Shown piece by piece: positions 13,351 to 24,160 of a DNA stretch of 64,000 nucleotides. Made by a program: the position numbers and the translations under genes. How positions within the stretch are numbered: the stretch's first letter is position 1; every line of letters starts with the position of its first letter. This DNA is from Gibbula magus. Lineage: Eukaryota > Mollusca > Gastropoda > Trochida > Trochidae. The notes below the pieces were generated by a model. The model was not told where the DNA came from, made no database searches, and was given only the letters and a program-made list of their open reading frames with translations. The DNA lies in the NCBI GenBank assembly GCA_936450465.1, contig OW388300.1:16691266-16755265 (forward strand), read 5' to 3'.

Positions 13351-14495
13351 GGATGGTTATTCTTCAATTTAGTGTAAGTTGGAAAAACGTTTGATATAAC
13401 ATACAATGTATTTAGTTAAAATATATTCATACACTAGAATGTGAAATATATTATAGATAGATATTATATGTGAAAGCAATATTTTGCTTCTGCTGAAAAT
13501 AAATGAGAGTTGGCCAGAGAAGGTGACAATATGGTATCCATTTGGAAAAAGTTTGATTGACACACTGTTAAAATCTAGTATTGTTAAAGTCGTGTCTTAA
13601 CAATCACTAACACAATGTAAAACGGGTAAAAAGGGCATCCGTTTTTTGCTTAAAGCCAACATAAATTTATTTTTCATCTACCATGATTATTCCTTTCCAA
13701 AGGTTCCAGATAATTACATATCCACTAAGACACTATACAAGAACACAGATCAAAGTGACACGTACAAGGTGATAACCACCAGGTCCAACTAGGACCTGAT
13801 CTGAATAAAACACTTCTAAAAGTGGCAGAATAATGATATCCGTTGAAATTTACATTGAACAAATGCACATTCTAGTGTGTAATCTATTTCAGTTAACAAG
13901 GAGACCTTACATGCAAAATTGGAAATTGATGAGCAGCAATGAACCCCTTTTTATTTCATGGAGAGAGCATTGAACCAATTCTGACATTGATTACAGTTAT
14001 CAGTCTTCAGACGGATCAGTATTAACAAGTTTGGAATCAACATGATCGAGTGTATCACACCGGTCGCCACTACATATAACAAATAGAGAACTTGTTACAG
14101 AAAAAGATAGAAGTATTATTGAAATAGTATAGAATGTCCCGCATATAAACAGGGTTTGTTTCACGCATCCACTAAATATAAATTATATTATCAGTCCATT
14201 AGCTATCAAACATAAACCTCTAGGTGTTATATCACTGGAAAGTGGCGTCCCTAGTCTTACTTTCAGAGGGTAGTTGATAATAGTTTAACCTTAATTTCGA
14301 AACATGATCCATCATTGATAAGCTGGAGTTGGATCTAAACATATCTCAGATGCTCCTTTGTAATATTAAATAGAATGGCATGAGTTTAAAAATATCTTTT
14401 TCATATCAGGGCAACTCTCCTCCATACTACATTTTTTCTTCAGATACATAAATGGTTAATGCAACTAAAATTACTCTCTCGCGTGTTAGATATGT

Positions 14496-14657
14496 ATCCA
14501 AGATGGCGGCAGTGGTAGGACGTGTTTGATATCGCTCTCCAGTTGTGTGTTGCAATTGATAATATTGTAAGTCTGGCGTGACTTGTAATTGACACTGTAT
14601 CAACCAGGAGTAATCCAGAAGCATTTATGAGTGTGTTGAAATAATTCAGTTGGAATT
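14496..14657 (+). promoter_or_regulatory. LINE 5' UTR with YY1-like site at its first bases
   Basis: The element begins ATCCAAGATGGCGGCAG. AAGATGGCGGC is the core YY1 recognition pattern. In mammalian L1 a YY1 site at a similar distance from the 5' end fixes the transcription start. Here it sits 3-4 bases from the element boundary set by the target duplication, suggesting a comparable downstream/initiator promoter. This role is an inference by analogy. Confidence 0.5.
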
Positions 14658-15623
14658 ATGCCTTCGCGTGAAAGAAAAGGACGAAAGGGCGCGAACTCAG
14701 CTCGAGAGACCCAAACTCAGAGGAGCAACAGCGAGAAGAGAAAACCATCAGGTTCTCCACTGGATTCTGTGCCGCCTAAATCTTCCAAACCACTGGTTCA
14801 GTCTACGTTTCAAATGGATCTAACAGAAGTCTTTACATTTGGATCATGTAGTACTCCGATACCAGCAACACAGACCAAGATGGCGTCCCCTACACAACAA
14901 CAGAGCGGGACGAGTCCAGACGACGAGAACCAGGACCACTCCTATCCGTCTACTCTGTTCAACTTCATTACAGATGCTTCTATGGATGTGATAACAACTA
15001 AGCTAAGTAATGCACTCATGCTACTGGCCCTACAACAGAAATTCAGGGAATCGTTTGTGACAGTGGCTAAGGAAGCCCTAAAAGACGTGATTCAGGATGT
15101 TGTGGCCCCTCTCAAGCAAGAGATACGTGAGTTGAAGGAAGAACTACATCTCAAGACCGACGATTTGGAACAGTACAGTCGGAGGAACTCCCTGCGTATC
15201 TCAGGAATCAAGGAGCCCAACTGGGGAAAGGAGGATGAGAACATTGACGAAGTAGTGATAGATCTACTGAAGGATGTCCACTCGGATATCTCACCAACTG
15301 ACATCGACAGGTGCCACCGGGTGGGCAAGAGACAGCAGGGCACGAATAGGAGCATAGTGGTCAAGTTTGTCAGCTACTGGGACAGAAACAAAGTGATCCG
15401 AAACAAGTTCAAGCTCAAAGGGAAGAGAGACAATGTGTATATAAACGAAGATCTGACCAAGCACAGGAATCACCTATTCAAGCTCGCTAGAGATCTTAGG
15501 AAAGACGAACGGATCTACTCTACTTGGACCTACGATGGCAGGGTTTACATTTGTGAACAGTGGGAAGGACTTATACGTGTCATTCAAAGGGAATCGGACC
15601 TGGACAAATATAAGCGCACGTAG
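14658..15623 (+). CDS. LINE ORF1 protein (coiled coil, RNA-binding type)
   Basis: This 321-residue open frame is intact. The N-terminal ~60 residues are basic and Ser/Pro-rich (MPSRERKGRKGANSARETQ). Residues ~112-175 form a predicted amphipathic, coiled-coil region (EALKDVIQDVVAPLKQEIRE, then LKEELHLKTDDLEQYSRRNS). The LEQYSRRNSLRISGI motif and the following DRCHRVGK and NRSIVVKF segments match the RRM-like/C-terminal part of ORF1 proteins in CR1/L2 and L1-type LINEs. Such proteins trimerise, bind the element's RNA and form the ribonucleoprotein with ORF2 protein. The start lies 162 nt after the element boundary and is the first ATG opening a long frame. ORF1 and ORF2 are in different frames. 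No damage is visible. Confidence 0.88.
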   Translation: MPSRERKGRKGANSARETQTQRSNSEKRKPSGSPLDSVPPKSSKPLVQSTFQMDLTEVFTFGSCSTPIPATQTKMASPTQQQSGTSPDDENQDHSYPSTLFNFITDASMDVITTKLSNALMLLALQQKFRESFVTVAKEALKDVIQDVVAPLKQEIRELKEELHLKTDDLEQYSRRNSLRISGIKEPNWGKEDENIDEVVIDLLKDVHSDISPTDIDRCHRVGKRQQGTNRSIVVKFVSYWDRNKVIRNKFKLKGKRDNVYINEDLTKHRNHLFKLARDLRKDERIYSTWTYDGRVYICEQWEGLIRVIQRESDLDKYKRT

Positions 15624-16008
15624 TGACTAGCATATGTTTCACATTCATGTTTGGATTATAGGAGTATAGTTGATCAGATCAGTGAGTATCAAATCATATT
15701 CATATTTATGAAATGTATGTAGCATAAACACACAACGTTTTCGACCACTCTAGTGTCTAATGTTTGTATATACATGTACTATTATTTATCTCACCTTTGT
15801 TATCTCACAATCTGTATTTCCGTGTACATATGTATCCAATATTGAGTTACTATATATATATCAACTTTTCTGTTCTCCTCATTAGATCCACTGAGAGATT
15901 CTGCATTGCCAAACTATCATGTATTTTGGAAATCATTGTCATGTCAACGAATAACCCGACCTAATATCCGCACTTGTAAAATATATCAACATGAAGTAAA
16001 CAAGCCAT

Positions 16009-19000
16009 ATGGGTAATGACATAATACAACATCGTGCGGCGATCGGGTTATTCAACTGTTTCACGTGCTCTAGTAGCAATAAGAAATGTCTGAAATTCAG
16101 TATTATACTTTGCAACAAAAACCTATTTTTCAAGTTCCTGTGTACTGAAACTGAAGCGATGTGTAATTTGCTATTGTTAGAAATGAAAGCCTGTTGCGTG
16201 CTTATGTTTCTGTGTCTACTACAATCACAAGGAACTAATGTCAATATCACCTTGATTATCCTATTGTTACTTCAGCTTGCTGGGGACGTAGAGTCTAACC
16301 CAGGTCCTATTGTTCATGAAAACAACTTATTGTCAATTTTCCACTTAAATGCTAGGAGTATTCGTACTAAACAAGCGCATTTATCAGAACACCTATCTGA
16401 ATATGATATAGTAAGTTTCACAGAGACTCATCTAGATGAAAATGTAGATAATGAAACATTAGCATGGGAAAACTTTCACGACCCAATACCTAGAGACAGA
16501 ACTGCGTTCGGGGGAGGTGTAATGATATATATTTCTCAACAGTTATCATTTGAAAGACTCCATGATCTCGAAAATATATATGATGAGTCGATATGGGTTA
16601 AGATTTTTCTTCCTCAAAAACCTTTGATATTATGCACAGCATACAGACCTGAAAGTAATACAGCCAACTTTTGGGGTAGATTTGACAATAGTATTGATGG
16701 TGCTTTAGATATTTCAAATAAGATTACCATTGTCGGGGATCTAAATGAAAATTTACTTTCCCTCTCCAAACTGAATTTAACAGACATCCTACTGAAAAAT
16801 AACTTGCGCAACATCACAATAGAACCAACAAGGGTAACCAAGACAACCAGCACACTTCTAGATCCAATTATAGTCAGTGATGAAGTTAACATTGTAGAAA
16901 GTGGTGTTGTTGAGTTTGATAGAACTATAAGTGATCACAAAGGCACATTTGTCAGCATTGACGTGCATATGTCAACTAAGATTGCATATCCTAGAAAGGT
17001 TTTGTGTTACAAGGATGGTGATTATAATAAGCTGAATGGACTTATTTACGATACAGATTGGTTATCAATGTTTAGTGACTGTTCGGATATTGACGATGCT
17101 TGCTGTGTATTTTATGAACGTTTTAATACTTATGTCAAACAATGTATTCCTTCTAAAATTGTGATAATTAGACCTAATGACAAACCGTGGTATGACTCAA
17201 ATATTCGTCGTGAAAGTAGGAAGCGGGATCGACTAAGAAAACAGGCAAAGAGAACTCAGAATGACTCTGACGTTATAAAGTACAAAAAACAGCGTAATAA
17301 AGTTAACAACATGAAATGTTATGCGAAAGAACATTTTTATTCGAACCTTGATGAATTTCTATTTGAACTCTTTGGCGAAAATAAATCATCATACTGGAAA
17401 ATGTTGCGCAGTTTGATAAAGACGTCAGGTTCTGCTTCCTCCATTCCCGCTTTAAAGAGAAATGTTAATGAAGAATGTCCATCAGCATTTTCTGATGTTG
17501 ATAAAGCTAACATGTTAAATGAATATTTCGAGTCAATATCCAATCTGAAACATGCAGATAGTACCGATCTACCACAGTTTGCCAAGCGTACAGATGCTTC
17601 ATTAGAGACCATCAAAATAGAAGAGAAAGAAGTTTCAGATGTCATTAAATGTTTAATTCTTAAGAAGGCTGCTGGACCAGACCAGATAAGTCATCAGTTA
17701 CTAAGAAAAACTGTTAACTCTATTAGCTCAGTCCTATGTATATTGTTTAACATGACTCTTGATTTGTGTGTATATCCTAGCCAATGTAAATATGCAAATG
17801 TTATGCCTTTATTTAAGAAAGGTGATCATTCACTTGTATCTAATTATCGCCTGATTTCGCTTATCAGTCGTGTTGGTAAACTGTTTGAAAGAGTGGTATT
17901 TAAGCATGTTTATGATTATTTTGTGTCAAACAATTTGTTATACAAATATCAGTGTGGTTTCCGCAGCGGACATTCAACTGTACAACAACTTGTAGAAATA
18001 TATAATCAAATTTGTACTTCGCTTGATAACAAGGAATATTATTGTATGGTATTTTGTGATGTATCAAAGGCATTTGATAGAGTTTGGCATAGAGGGCTTA
18101 TGCTTAAATTGCAGATGTATGGAGTACAGGGAAAGCTGCTTGATTGGTTTTATAGTTATGTAAGCGATCGCAATCAATCAGTTTTTGTTCATGGGGCGTT
18201 ATCTAAGCCAATAGTGTTGAAGGCAGGAGTTCCCCAGGGATCAGTTTTAGGCCCCTTTCTCTTTATTGTGTATGTAAATGAGATAGCAGATAAACTATAT
18301 TGTATAACCCGGCTTTTCGCCGATGATACTTCGCTTGGGACCAAATCAAAGGAAAAACAATTGGTGGAAAGAGTTATGAATGAAAATCTAGAACTTTTAA
18401 GCAATTGGGCAAACGACTGGTTAATTTCTTATAATCCCGAGAAAACAGAGGCTATGCTATTTACATTGAAAGATAACGAGCAAGACATTAACTTGAACTT
18501 TGACGGCTGCGGTATTAAAACAGTTAATTGTCATAAGCATTTGGGTTTAACATTTTCATCTAATGGGAGTTGGCACCATCATATTGAACACATTGTCAAA
18601 AAGACCTCTAAAATGATAGGAGCATTTCGGAAATTAAAGTTTCTACTTAATAGAACAACACTATCTAAAATATATACTGTTTTTATAAGACCACACTTTG
18701 AGTATGCATGTGAAGTATGGGATGGATGTTTGATTGAACAAGCTGATAAATTAGAAAAACTTCAACTTGAAGCGGCCCGAATAGTAACTGGTCTTCCAAG
18801 ATATGCCTCTGCGAGTTCTTTATACTACGAAACAGGGTGGGATTTTCTTTCAGAAAGAAGAAGGAGATGTAAATTAACATTATTTTATAAAATACAGAAA
18901 GGCCTTTCGCCAGCTTTTCTTCAGGATTTACTCCCGCCTTTAGTTGGCAATATGACACGATATGGATTAAGAAATTCCAATAATTATAGCCAACTTTATA

Positions 19001-19482
19001 CACGACTCAAGTACTCAATATCATCGTTTATTCCATCATCAATTAAATTATAGAACAACATTCCTTTAGCAATAAGAGACTGTGATTCTGTTGCCTCATT
19101 TAAATCCAATATTCAAGTCAAAGTAAAATGTGCACCTGTATACTTTTCTTACGGAATTAGAAAACTAAATATCTTACATACAAGACTAAGATATATGAAG
19201 AGCTCACTTAATTACGATTTATTTAAAATAAGTGTAAGAAATAATGCATGTTGTCAATGTGGCCACAACTGTGAAAATGTATTTCATTATTTCCTTGAAT
19301 GTCCTTTGTATATTACTCAAAGACAAAATATGTTTATTTCATTAGATAATATTGTCAGAAACAGAGCTGTAATTAATATTATTCTTCTTTTACATGGCAA
19401 TGCAGGTCTCTCTATTTGTGAAAATCAGAATGTTTTCAAACTTGTACATATCTACATTTCTCAAACTAAACGTTTTCTCTGA
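16009..19482 (+). pseudogene. LINE ORF2: 2A leader, endonuclease, reverse transcriptase; one in-frame stop
   Basis: The open frame runs 16009-19053 (1014 residues). It ends at TAG 19051-19053 and continues in the same frame to TGA at 19480-19482. Residues 1-92 are a leader with hydrophobic stretches, and 93-100 are DVESNPGP, a perfect 2A motif. The endonuclease follows: HLNARSIRTK, ETHLD, GDLNEN (usually GDFN) and SDHKGTF. RT motifs are CGFRSGHST, FCDVSKAFDRVWH, AGVPQGSVLGPFLF and FADD at residues 770-773. NYRLISLISRVGK has Leu where NYRPIS is usual. After the stop the frame gives NNIPLAIRD and a Cys/His motif (CCQCGHNCENVFHYFLEC). The stop sits where LINE proteins have a conserved Trp (…W-N-x-LP), so TGG to TAG is likely. 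Without the C-terminus this copy is probably not autonomous. Confidence 0.9.
16159..16308 (+). other. Hydrophobic leader and 2A ribosome-skipping motif of ORF2
   Basis: The ORF2 leader contains Met residues at positions 1, 51 and 59. From Met59 it reads MKACCVLMFLCLLQSQG, a signal-peptide-like segment, followed by a second hydrophobic run (ITLIILLLLQLAG) directly before DVESNPGP. Skipping would occur between Gly99 and Pro100 (16305/16306), releasing the leader from the endonuclease-RT. 2A motifs at this place are known in some CR1/L2-type LINEs of molluscs, lancelets and sea urchins, and some can act as signal sequences when skipping fails. Here the motif is read directly; activity is not shown. 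Confidence 0.85.
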
Positions 19483-19654
19483 CTTCTTTTGTACATATCC
19501 TGACTGCCTGTCCGTCTCTTGTTGCATATTGTTGTGAGAAGAATCGTGTAATTATCTGGAGAGGGCTTTTCTAAGTTGGATAACTTGTGCCCAATCCATT
19601 TCTTGAATGAATAAAATATGTTTCAATCAATCAGATATGTCTCTAACATTATAT

Positions 19655-19835
19655 GGTTTAAATGGAGGATTATATGAATGTCTATAATGTATATAATACT
19701 ATTCTTACGACATGAGTACCTGAAAATAAGTATTCCCCCAGCAAGAGCGAGCGATATACCAATATTCAGGCACATAGTATAACATAGCCACGAATATAAT
19801 ATTTTGTTTATTACCAAAGTCGTGAAATAAATGAA
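19655..19835. repeat. Decayed foldback element, copy A
   Basis: Arms around 19667-19700 and 19765-19800 are weakly inverted (GATTATATGAATGTCTAT and the reverse of ATAGCCACGAATATAAT). The better kept copy is at 33984-34121. It predates the duplication. Confidence 0.5.
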
Positions 19836-22093
19836 AATGCACTAAAATCCACTTGAAACCAGAGGCTGGCGACCCGCCGTTGCAGGATAAGAACGCTACG
19901 TCATAGACGCAATGTGACCTCAAAGTATTGTTAATGACGTCACGTCACCATGAGAAAGTGATACTTTGCCCTTGGATTGCCCTCGTAAGTAATATTATAT
20001 TAGTATCAATATATAACTAGCAACAAAGAGTCACACATTGTACTATACATCATAACGATATGCAATAACAACTCCAACATTAAGTTTTTTTATGGTTATG
20101 ACTATCCTCCCTGTACCAAAAAAAGAAATGAGCTCCGTCGTTTTATTAACATACCCTTCGCGAAGTTCAGGCTAACAATCAAGATTTTAAGTAGTGACCA
20201 TCGGTCAATACAGCTATGTCACCGGATCGTGCACACGTCTTGATATTTCTTTTATAATCAATTTAGTAAACATTAATCAGTCTGGTTTAGTCCTTGATGT
20301 CTGTACACGGGTACTTGTAATAGTCGATTATTATTAGCAGGTCGACCTTAGTACTTAAAGGATGTTCATTATTATTAGCTTCTTTTTACCAAATAAACAC
20401 GGAAATGAGTTCCTTCATGCGATTACAAATGGTCTTGGCAGTTCTGTGGTAAAGTAATAAATAGATGAATAATATCATCTATAAGTAATCAGACAAATAT
20501 TCAACAAATCTGCTAATATAATTCTCAACTCAATCAGTTGTAAACAAAGCTTTCTTTTTCAATATTAATTACATGTCCTTTCTGCACTTACATGTACATG
20601 TACATGAATCTCAAAAAAATATTTATTTCTAACCCGAAGGCCTTTTTCTGACACATAGTCAAACCTCTTCACGGTAGTAATTTGATATCGCCTAATACCA
20701 ATGGACAATACATAAAGAATCCCACCCAAGTGTCTTCTGATATCAAACACACATTGATTAAATTAGCTATTGGTAACTTTAATCAACTCATGTTGATGTA
20801 TTAGATATCAGAAGACACGAGGGTGAGATTTTATTTATCATTCAAAATCATTCTTCAATAATTATTTTCAAAAGAATGAACATGTCTGAAATACAAAACT
20901 ACCAGTGACCTTTCTTCAAGAGTGATGTCAGTAGGGTCATAGCATTGTTTTGTCATCAGCATTCAAAGCATTGTTATGTCAACGCCTTAGTGACGTCATA
21001 GCATTATCAGCAGTGTTCTCAGTTATATCAAAGCCTAGTGATGTCAATAACTGATGATATAACGGGATTATGACGATTTCATATGAGATTTTACATTGAA
21101 GATATCGCTTGTAGATAAGTACTGTGGGAGCCAGTTTTGGATGATAAATCTAAATATGCTTTAAAATTTCTGTCTTTCTGAAGGCATCGGGTAATGGTGA
21201 GTGACAGTCGAGGTGGGAAATAATTTTAGGGAAATAAATTAAGCACATAGTCTGTCGAGGATCATTAGCCATAGGACTTGCACTATATATCATGAACCTA
21301 ATCACTATATGGTCAATGGATTGGAAATAAACCTTGATTCTTCATGGTACATATATTTTACCCAGACAGTTTAAGCAATTAAAATACATTCTATAAGATA
21401 TGAAGTCATAATGTCAAAAATGCTTGATGGTAAAACATATCGTCACAGATGTTTGCACAGGTTGAATGAAACATACATCTGAAAGCAAGCTGTCAATTTC
21501 CCCCATGAATAGTTCGCCAAATGACGCACAGCTGAAACACTAACTCGTACATCATTCAATTTACAAATGAGTGTTCCTGATTAAAACAACTACATGTATT
21601 TCTCAGTGACCAACTTCAATAGTGGTTATAATAACAAATGATACATACTTATTACCTGTTCATGTAAAAACAAAATGCAGCAAAACCATTATTATTATAA
21701 ACTAGTATTTTATCATCATTAAATCAGCAAGTAACAGCCAACTGGAAATGATCTGCGTTTTGAAAATGAACATAACGAAGGGTAACGTTTACAAATAAAT
21801 CGATGCACAATAATGTGCATACATATGTCAGTGCTACATGTTGTGTTGCTACTGTAACATGGTGAGAATATATCACACACAAAATTCAGTTATCAATAGA
21901 TTTAATAATAATAGTTCATTTCTCTGGCACATATTATTTCTAGTCGTCGACATAATAATCCAAGGCCTATGAAATCATAGCTCACAGTTTGACAATGATT
22001 AGAGAAAACAGAAAATGTGCCACCAAATAATCCAGGCATTAGTTTATTACTAGTTGTAGACATAATAAGCCAAGGCATGTGACATCGTAGCAC

Positions 22094-22145
22094 ATAAGAT
22101 AAGATAAGATAAGATAAGATAAGATAAGATAAGATAAGATAAGAT
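22094..22145 (+). repeat. (ATAAG)n microsatellite
   Basis: About ten perfect tandem copies of the pentamer ATAAG are present, directly before the palindromic repeat at 22137-22235. Confidence 0.95.
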
Positions 22146-22235
22146 TCTTAAGAATGCCCAATTTTTTAGAGAATCCGGAAGGGTCCGGGAGAATCCGGAA
22201 AGCAGATTCCACCTGTTTGTCCTGTGAACATACTT
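22137..22235 (+). repeat. Dispersed GAATCCGGAAGG repeat
   Basis: It shares AATCCGGAAGG, CCGGGA and ATTCCACC-TTTGTCCTGTG with sequences at 24050-24160 (copy B) and, partly deleted, 696-780 (copy A). See the entry at 24050 for the palindromic structure. Confidence 0.6.
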
Positions 22236-22762
22236 TGTGATGACGGGTACTGATTACATTGCTTTTAATATGCCATATTTTAATCAACCATGTATTGTTT
22301 CAAGAGTTCCATAGTTACTATTTGGTGTGCAGATTTAGAATGTTATACTGCATGGGACAAATATGGTTTTGACGCTCTTGTTGTTGTGCCTTAGCATGTA
22401 CACATTGTGATTTAGATTAACAGGAAAGTTAACTTTGTTGTCACTGATCTCCCTGCTAGTCAATATTAATTTGCTCTAGTTTTTCCTTCTTGGTACGGAA
22501 ATTTATTATCATTTGCTTTGTTTTAAAGAAAGAAAACAATTCTTTACACCACATAGGGAACAATTCAATATTTTTCCTATACTCTAATTCCGACTGATGA
22601 ATAAATCCACCCAAACCAGCATCATCTGCAAATTCAAAAAAGACAATAATTGAGATACACAGTCATTTGTGTAGAGAATGAAGATAACAGGAGACATTAC
22701 ATATCCTTGAGGAGCACCGGTACTGAGGCGATGTCAGAGAGCTAAGAATTAACACAAACACA

Positions 22763-23124
22763 TTAAAGGCGCTGTAGCACGTTTTTTCGCTCATATAAGT
22801 CGATGAAATGTATTTGGAAAATATTTTCACAAAACGTAAATCGCCCTTTTCTCTTGGGAAAATCAAGTTTAAAATTAGTGTACATGACTCAGTAAGGCCA
22901 TGGGGATCTTTTTTGTCATTCGAAATAATAAATTGTGTTCACAATAAAATGGCCGCCATGCAATTTTTGCGTTATACGCAACACCGTTATTACTACTACG
23001 GACTATTGGTGTGTGTAATAGGATGTTTTACCATCTAAAGTAAATATAAATGGCTTAAACTATTATGAAAAGTGAGAAATTTGAAAAAATAAAATTTGAA
23101 AAAAACGTGCTACAGCGCCTTTAA
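22763..23124. mobile_element. MITE with 26-bp inverted ends and TTAA target
   Basis: The left end TTAAAGGCGCTGTAGCACG (22763 on) and the right end CGTGCTACAGCGCCTTTAA (to 23124) are inverted copies over 26 bp, differing by one extra T. If TTAA is the target duplication, the element proper starts AGGCGCTGTAGCACG. The 362-bp length, absence of a transposase and TTAA target suggest a piggyBac-like MITE (inference). Confidence 0.75.
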
Positions 23125-24049
23125 AGACGATTAACCAAGAAATTGTCTACCTATTTGATGATGTAACAGTTTGCTCCCATTTGGAATAATTTTGTTATCA
23201 TAAGATGTGGCTTGATTGTATTAAAGGCAGAAGAAAAAAGTATTCTTACATTTAATTTTTAATTGAGTTGTTTGACAAACAGTATAGAAACATAAAATAT
23301 GCTATCAAAAAGTGCAACGAGTAAAAGCACTTTCGTGACAAATTGAATTTGGCATTCTAAATTTGTTTGGTTTCATGTGATGATTTGAAAAGTAATGCTT
23401 TCTTATGAATGAATACTGAGAGTGGTTGCTAGTGACCCTTGCTTAGCGCTATGCAACATTGCTAGTTGTCACTGAAAACACATCTAATAAGTTATTGGAT
23501 GTTATTACAAAGCAGTGATTAACTGACATAAAATGGACCCTGAATGGAAAATTAAACCTTGGTTGCCCACAGAGTTTTAACCTTTTTATCTTCTGCCTAT
23601 TGGCTTTTCTTTTCTCCTGTTCTACTCATGCTGTCACTTATCATCGGTGATATACCAGTCAGCGAGAGAATTGAGCGTGGCATTGTCTCTCATAACAGGA
23701 ATCAATATGACTTCAGGATATGACCAGGGACGGATATTGGGTAACCTCTAGTTTTCATGTTTGTGAACCATAGTATCTTATTGCGTTTGATGTATAACAC
23801 TTAACAATATACACGTGAAAAACCAAGGTAAACTTCAAGTGAAATAAGACTCAGTAATTGATTTGTTTATATGAATCAATTGTCTCATTATTTAAGGAGA
23901 TATTCGCCAATCTACAAATGTATTCGATGGAAATATAAACCATTTAAACCACATACATTACATGGTGTCATTTGCAATCGTGTACATATATCAAAAGAAG
24001 ATCGTAATGTATTCAAGGTATTGTCTAGACAAACAGCGTCAATCTCCAG

Positions 24050-24160
24050 TAATCCATTTGCCGGATCCTTCCGGATTCTCCCAAATTTTGCCAGATCCTT
24101 AAGAATCCGGAAGGACCCGGGAAGTGGATTCCACCACTTTTTGTCCTGTGTATTGTGTCA
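24050..24160 (+). repeat. Palindrome-bearing dispersed repeat (copy B)
   Basis: TCCTTCCGGATTC (24066-24078) is perfectly inverted at 24103-24115 (GAATCCGGAAGGA). In copy A (696-780) the right arm has been deleted, leaving CTTAAGGATTCCACC. A further relative is at 22137-22235. Confidence 0.65.

Larger units (their letters stand above)
14488..19640 (+). mobile_element. Near-complete CR1/L2-like LINE with 8-bp target duplication
   Basis: The element spans 14496-19632 (5137 bp) and is flanked by AGATATGT at 14488-14495 and 19633-19640. Its parts are a 162-nt 5' UTR, ORF1 (14658-15623), a 385-nt spacer, ORF2 (16009-19482, broken by one stop) and a 150-nt 3' UTR. The 3' UTR has AATAAA at 19610-19615 and ends in TCAATCAATC, the short-repeat tail expected of CR1/L2-type elements. 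Copy B carries the unoccupied site at about 33945-33965, confirming both ends and showing that insertion followed the duplication. The two-ORF layout with an apurinic-type endonuclease, coiled-coil ORF1 and 2A leader fits CR1/L2/Crack-clade elements; the exact clade needs a tree. Confidence 0.92.
1..20450 (+). repeat. Segmental duplication, copy A
   Basis: Direct, collinear duplicate of 23325-34975. Matching blocks by eye: 1-2960 with 23330-26400; 6560-7700 with 26470-27540; 7980-9050 with 28330-29386; 9045-9800 with 30174-31210; 9990-10990 with 31215-32770; 13360-14490 with 32800-33960; 19640-20450 with 33965-34970. The best blocks look roughly 85-90% identical, with many small indels. The left edge may lie outside the window. 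Copy A is longer because of later insertions at 3131-6558, about 11063-13350 and 14496-19632. No conserved coding exon stands out between the copies, so the duplicated DNA appears to be non-genic. Confidence 0.9.
20451..22762. other. Spacer between duplication copies, no gene seen
   Basis: This AT-rich spacer has no credible coding frame. A small inverted repeat (GTGTCTTCTGATATC near 20731 with GATATCAGAAGACAC near 20804) lies in it. A diverged 45-bp direct repeat occurs at about 21942-21987 and 22051-22096 (GACATAATAA, CCAAGGC). The pentanucleotide array begins at 22094. Confidence 0.6.
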
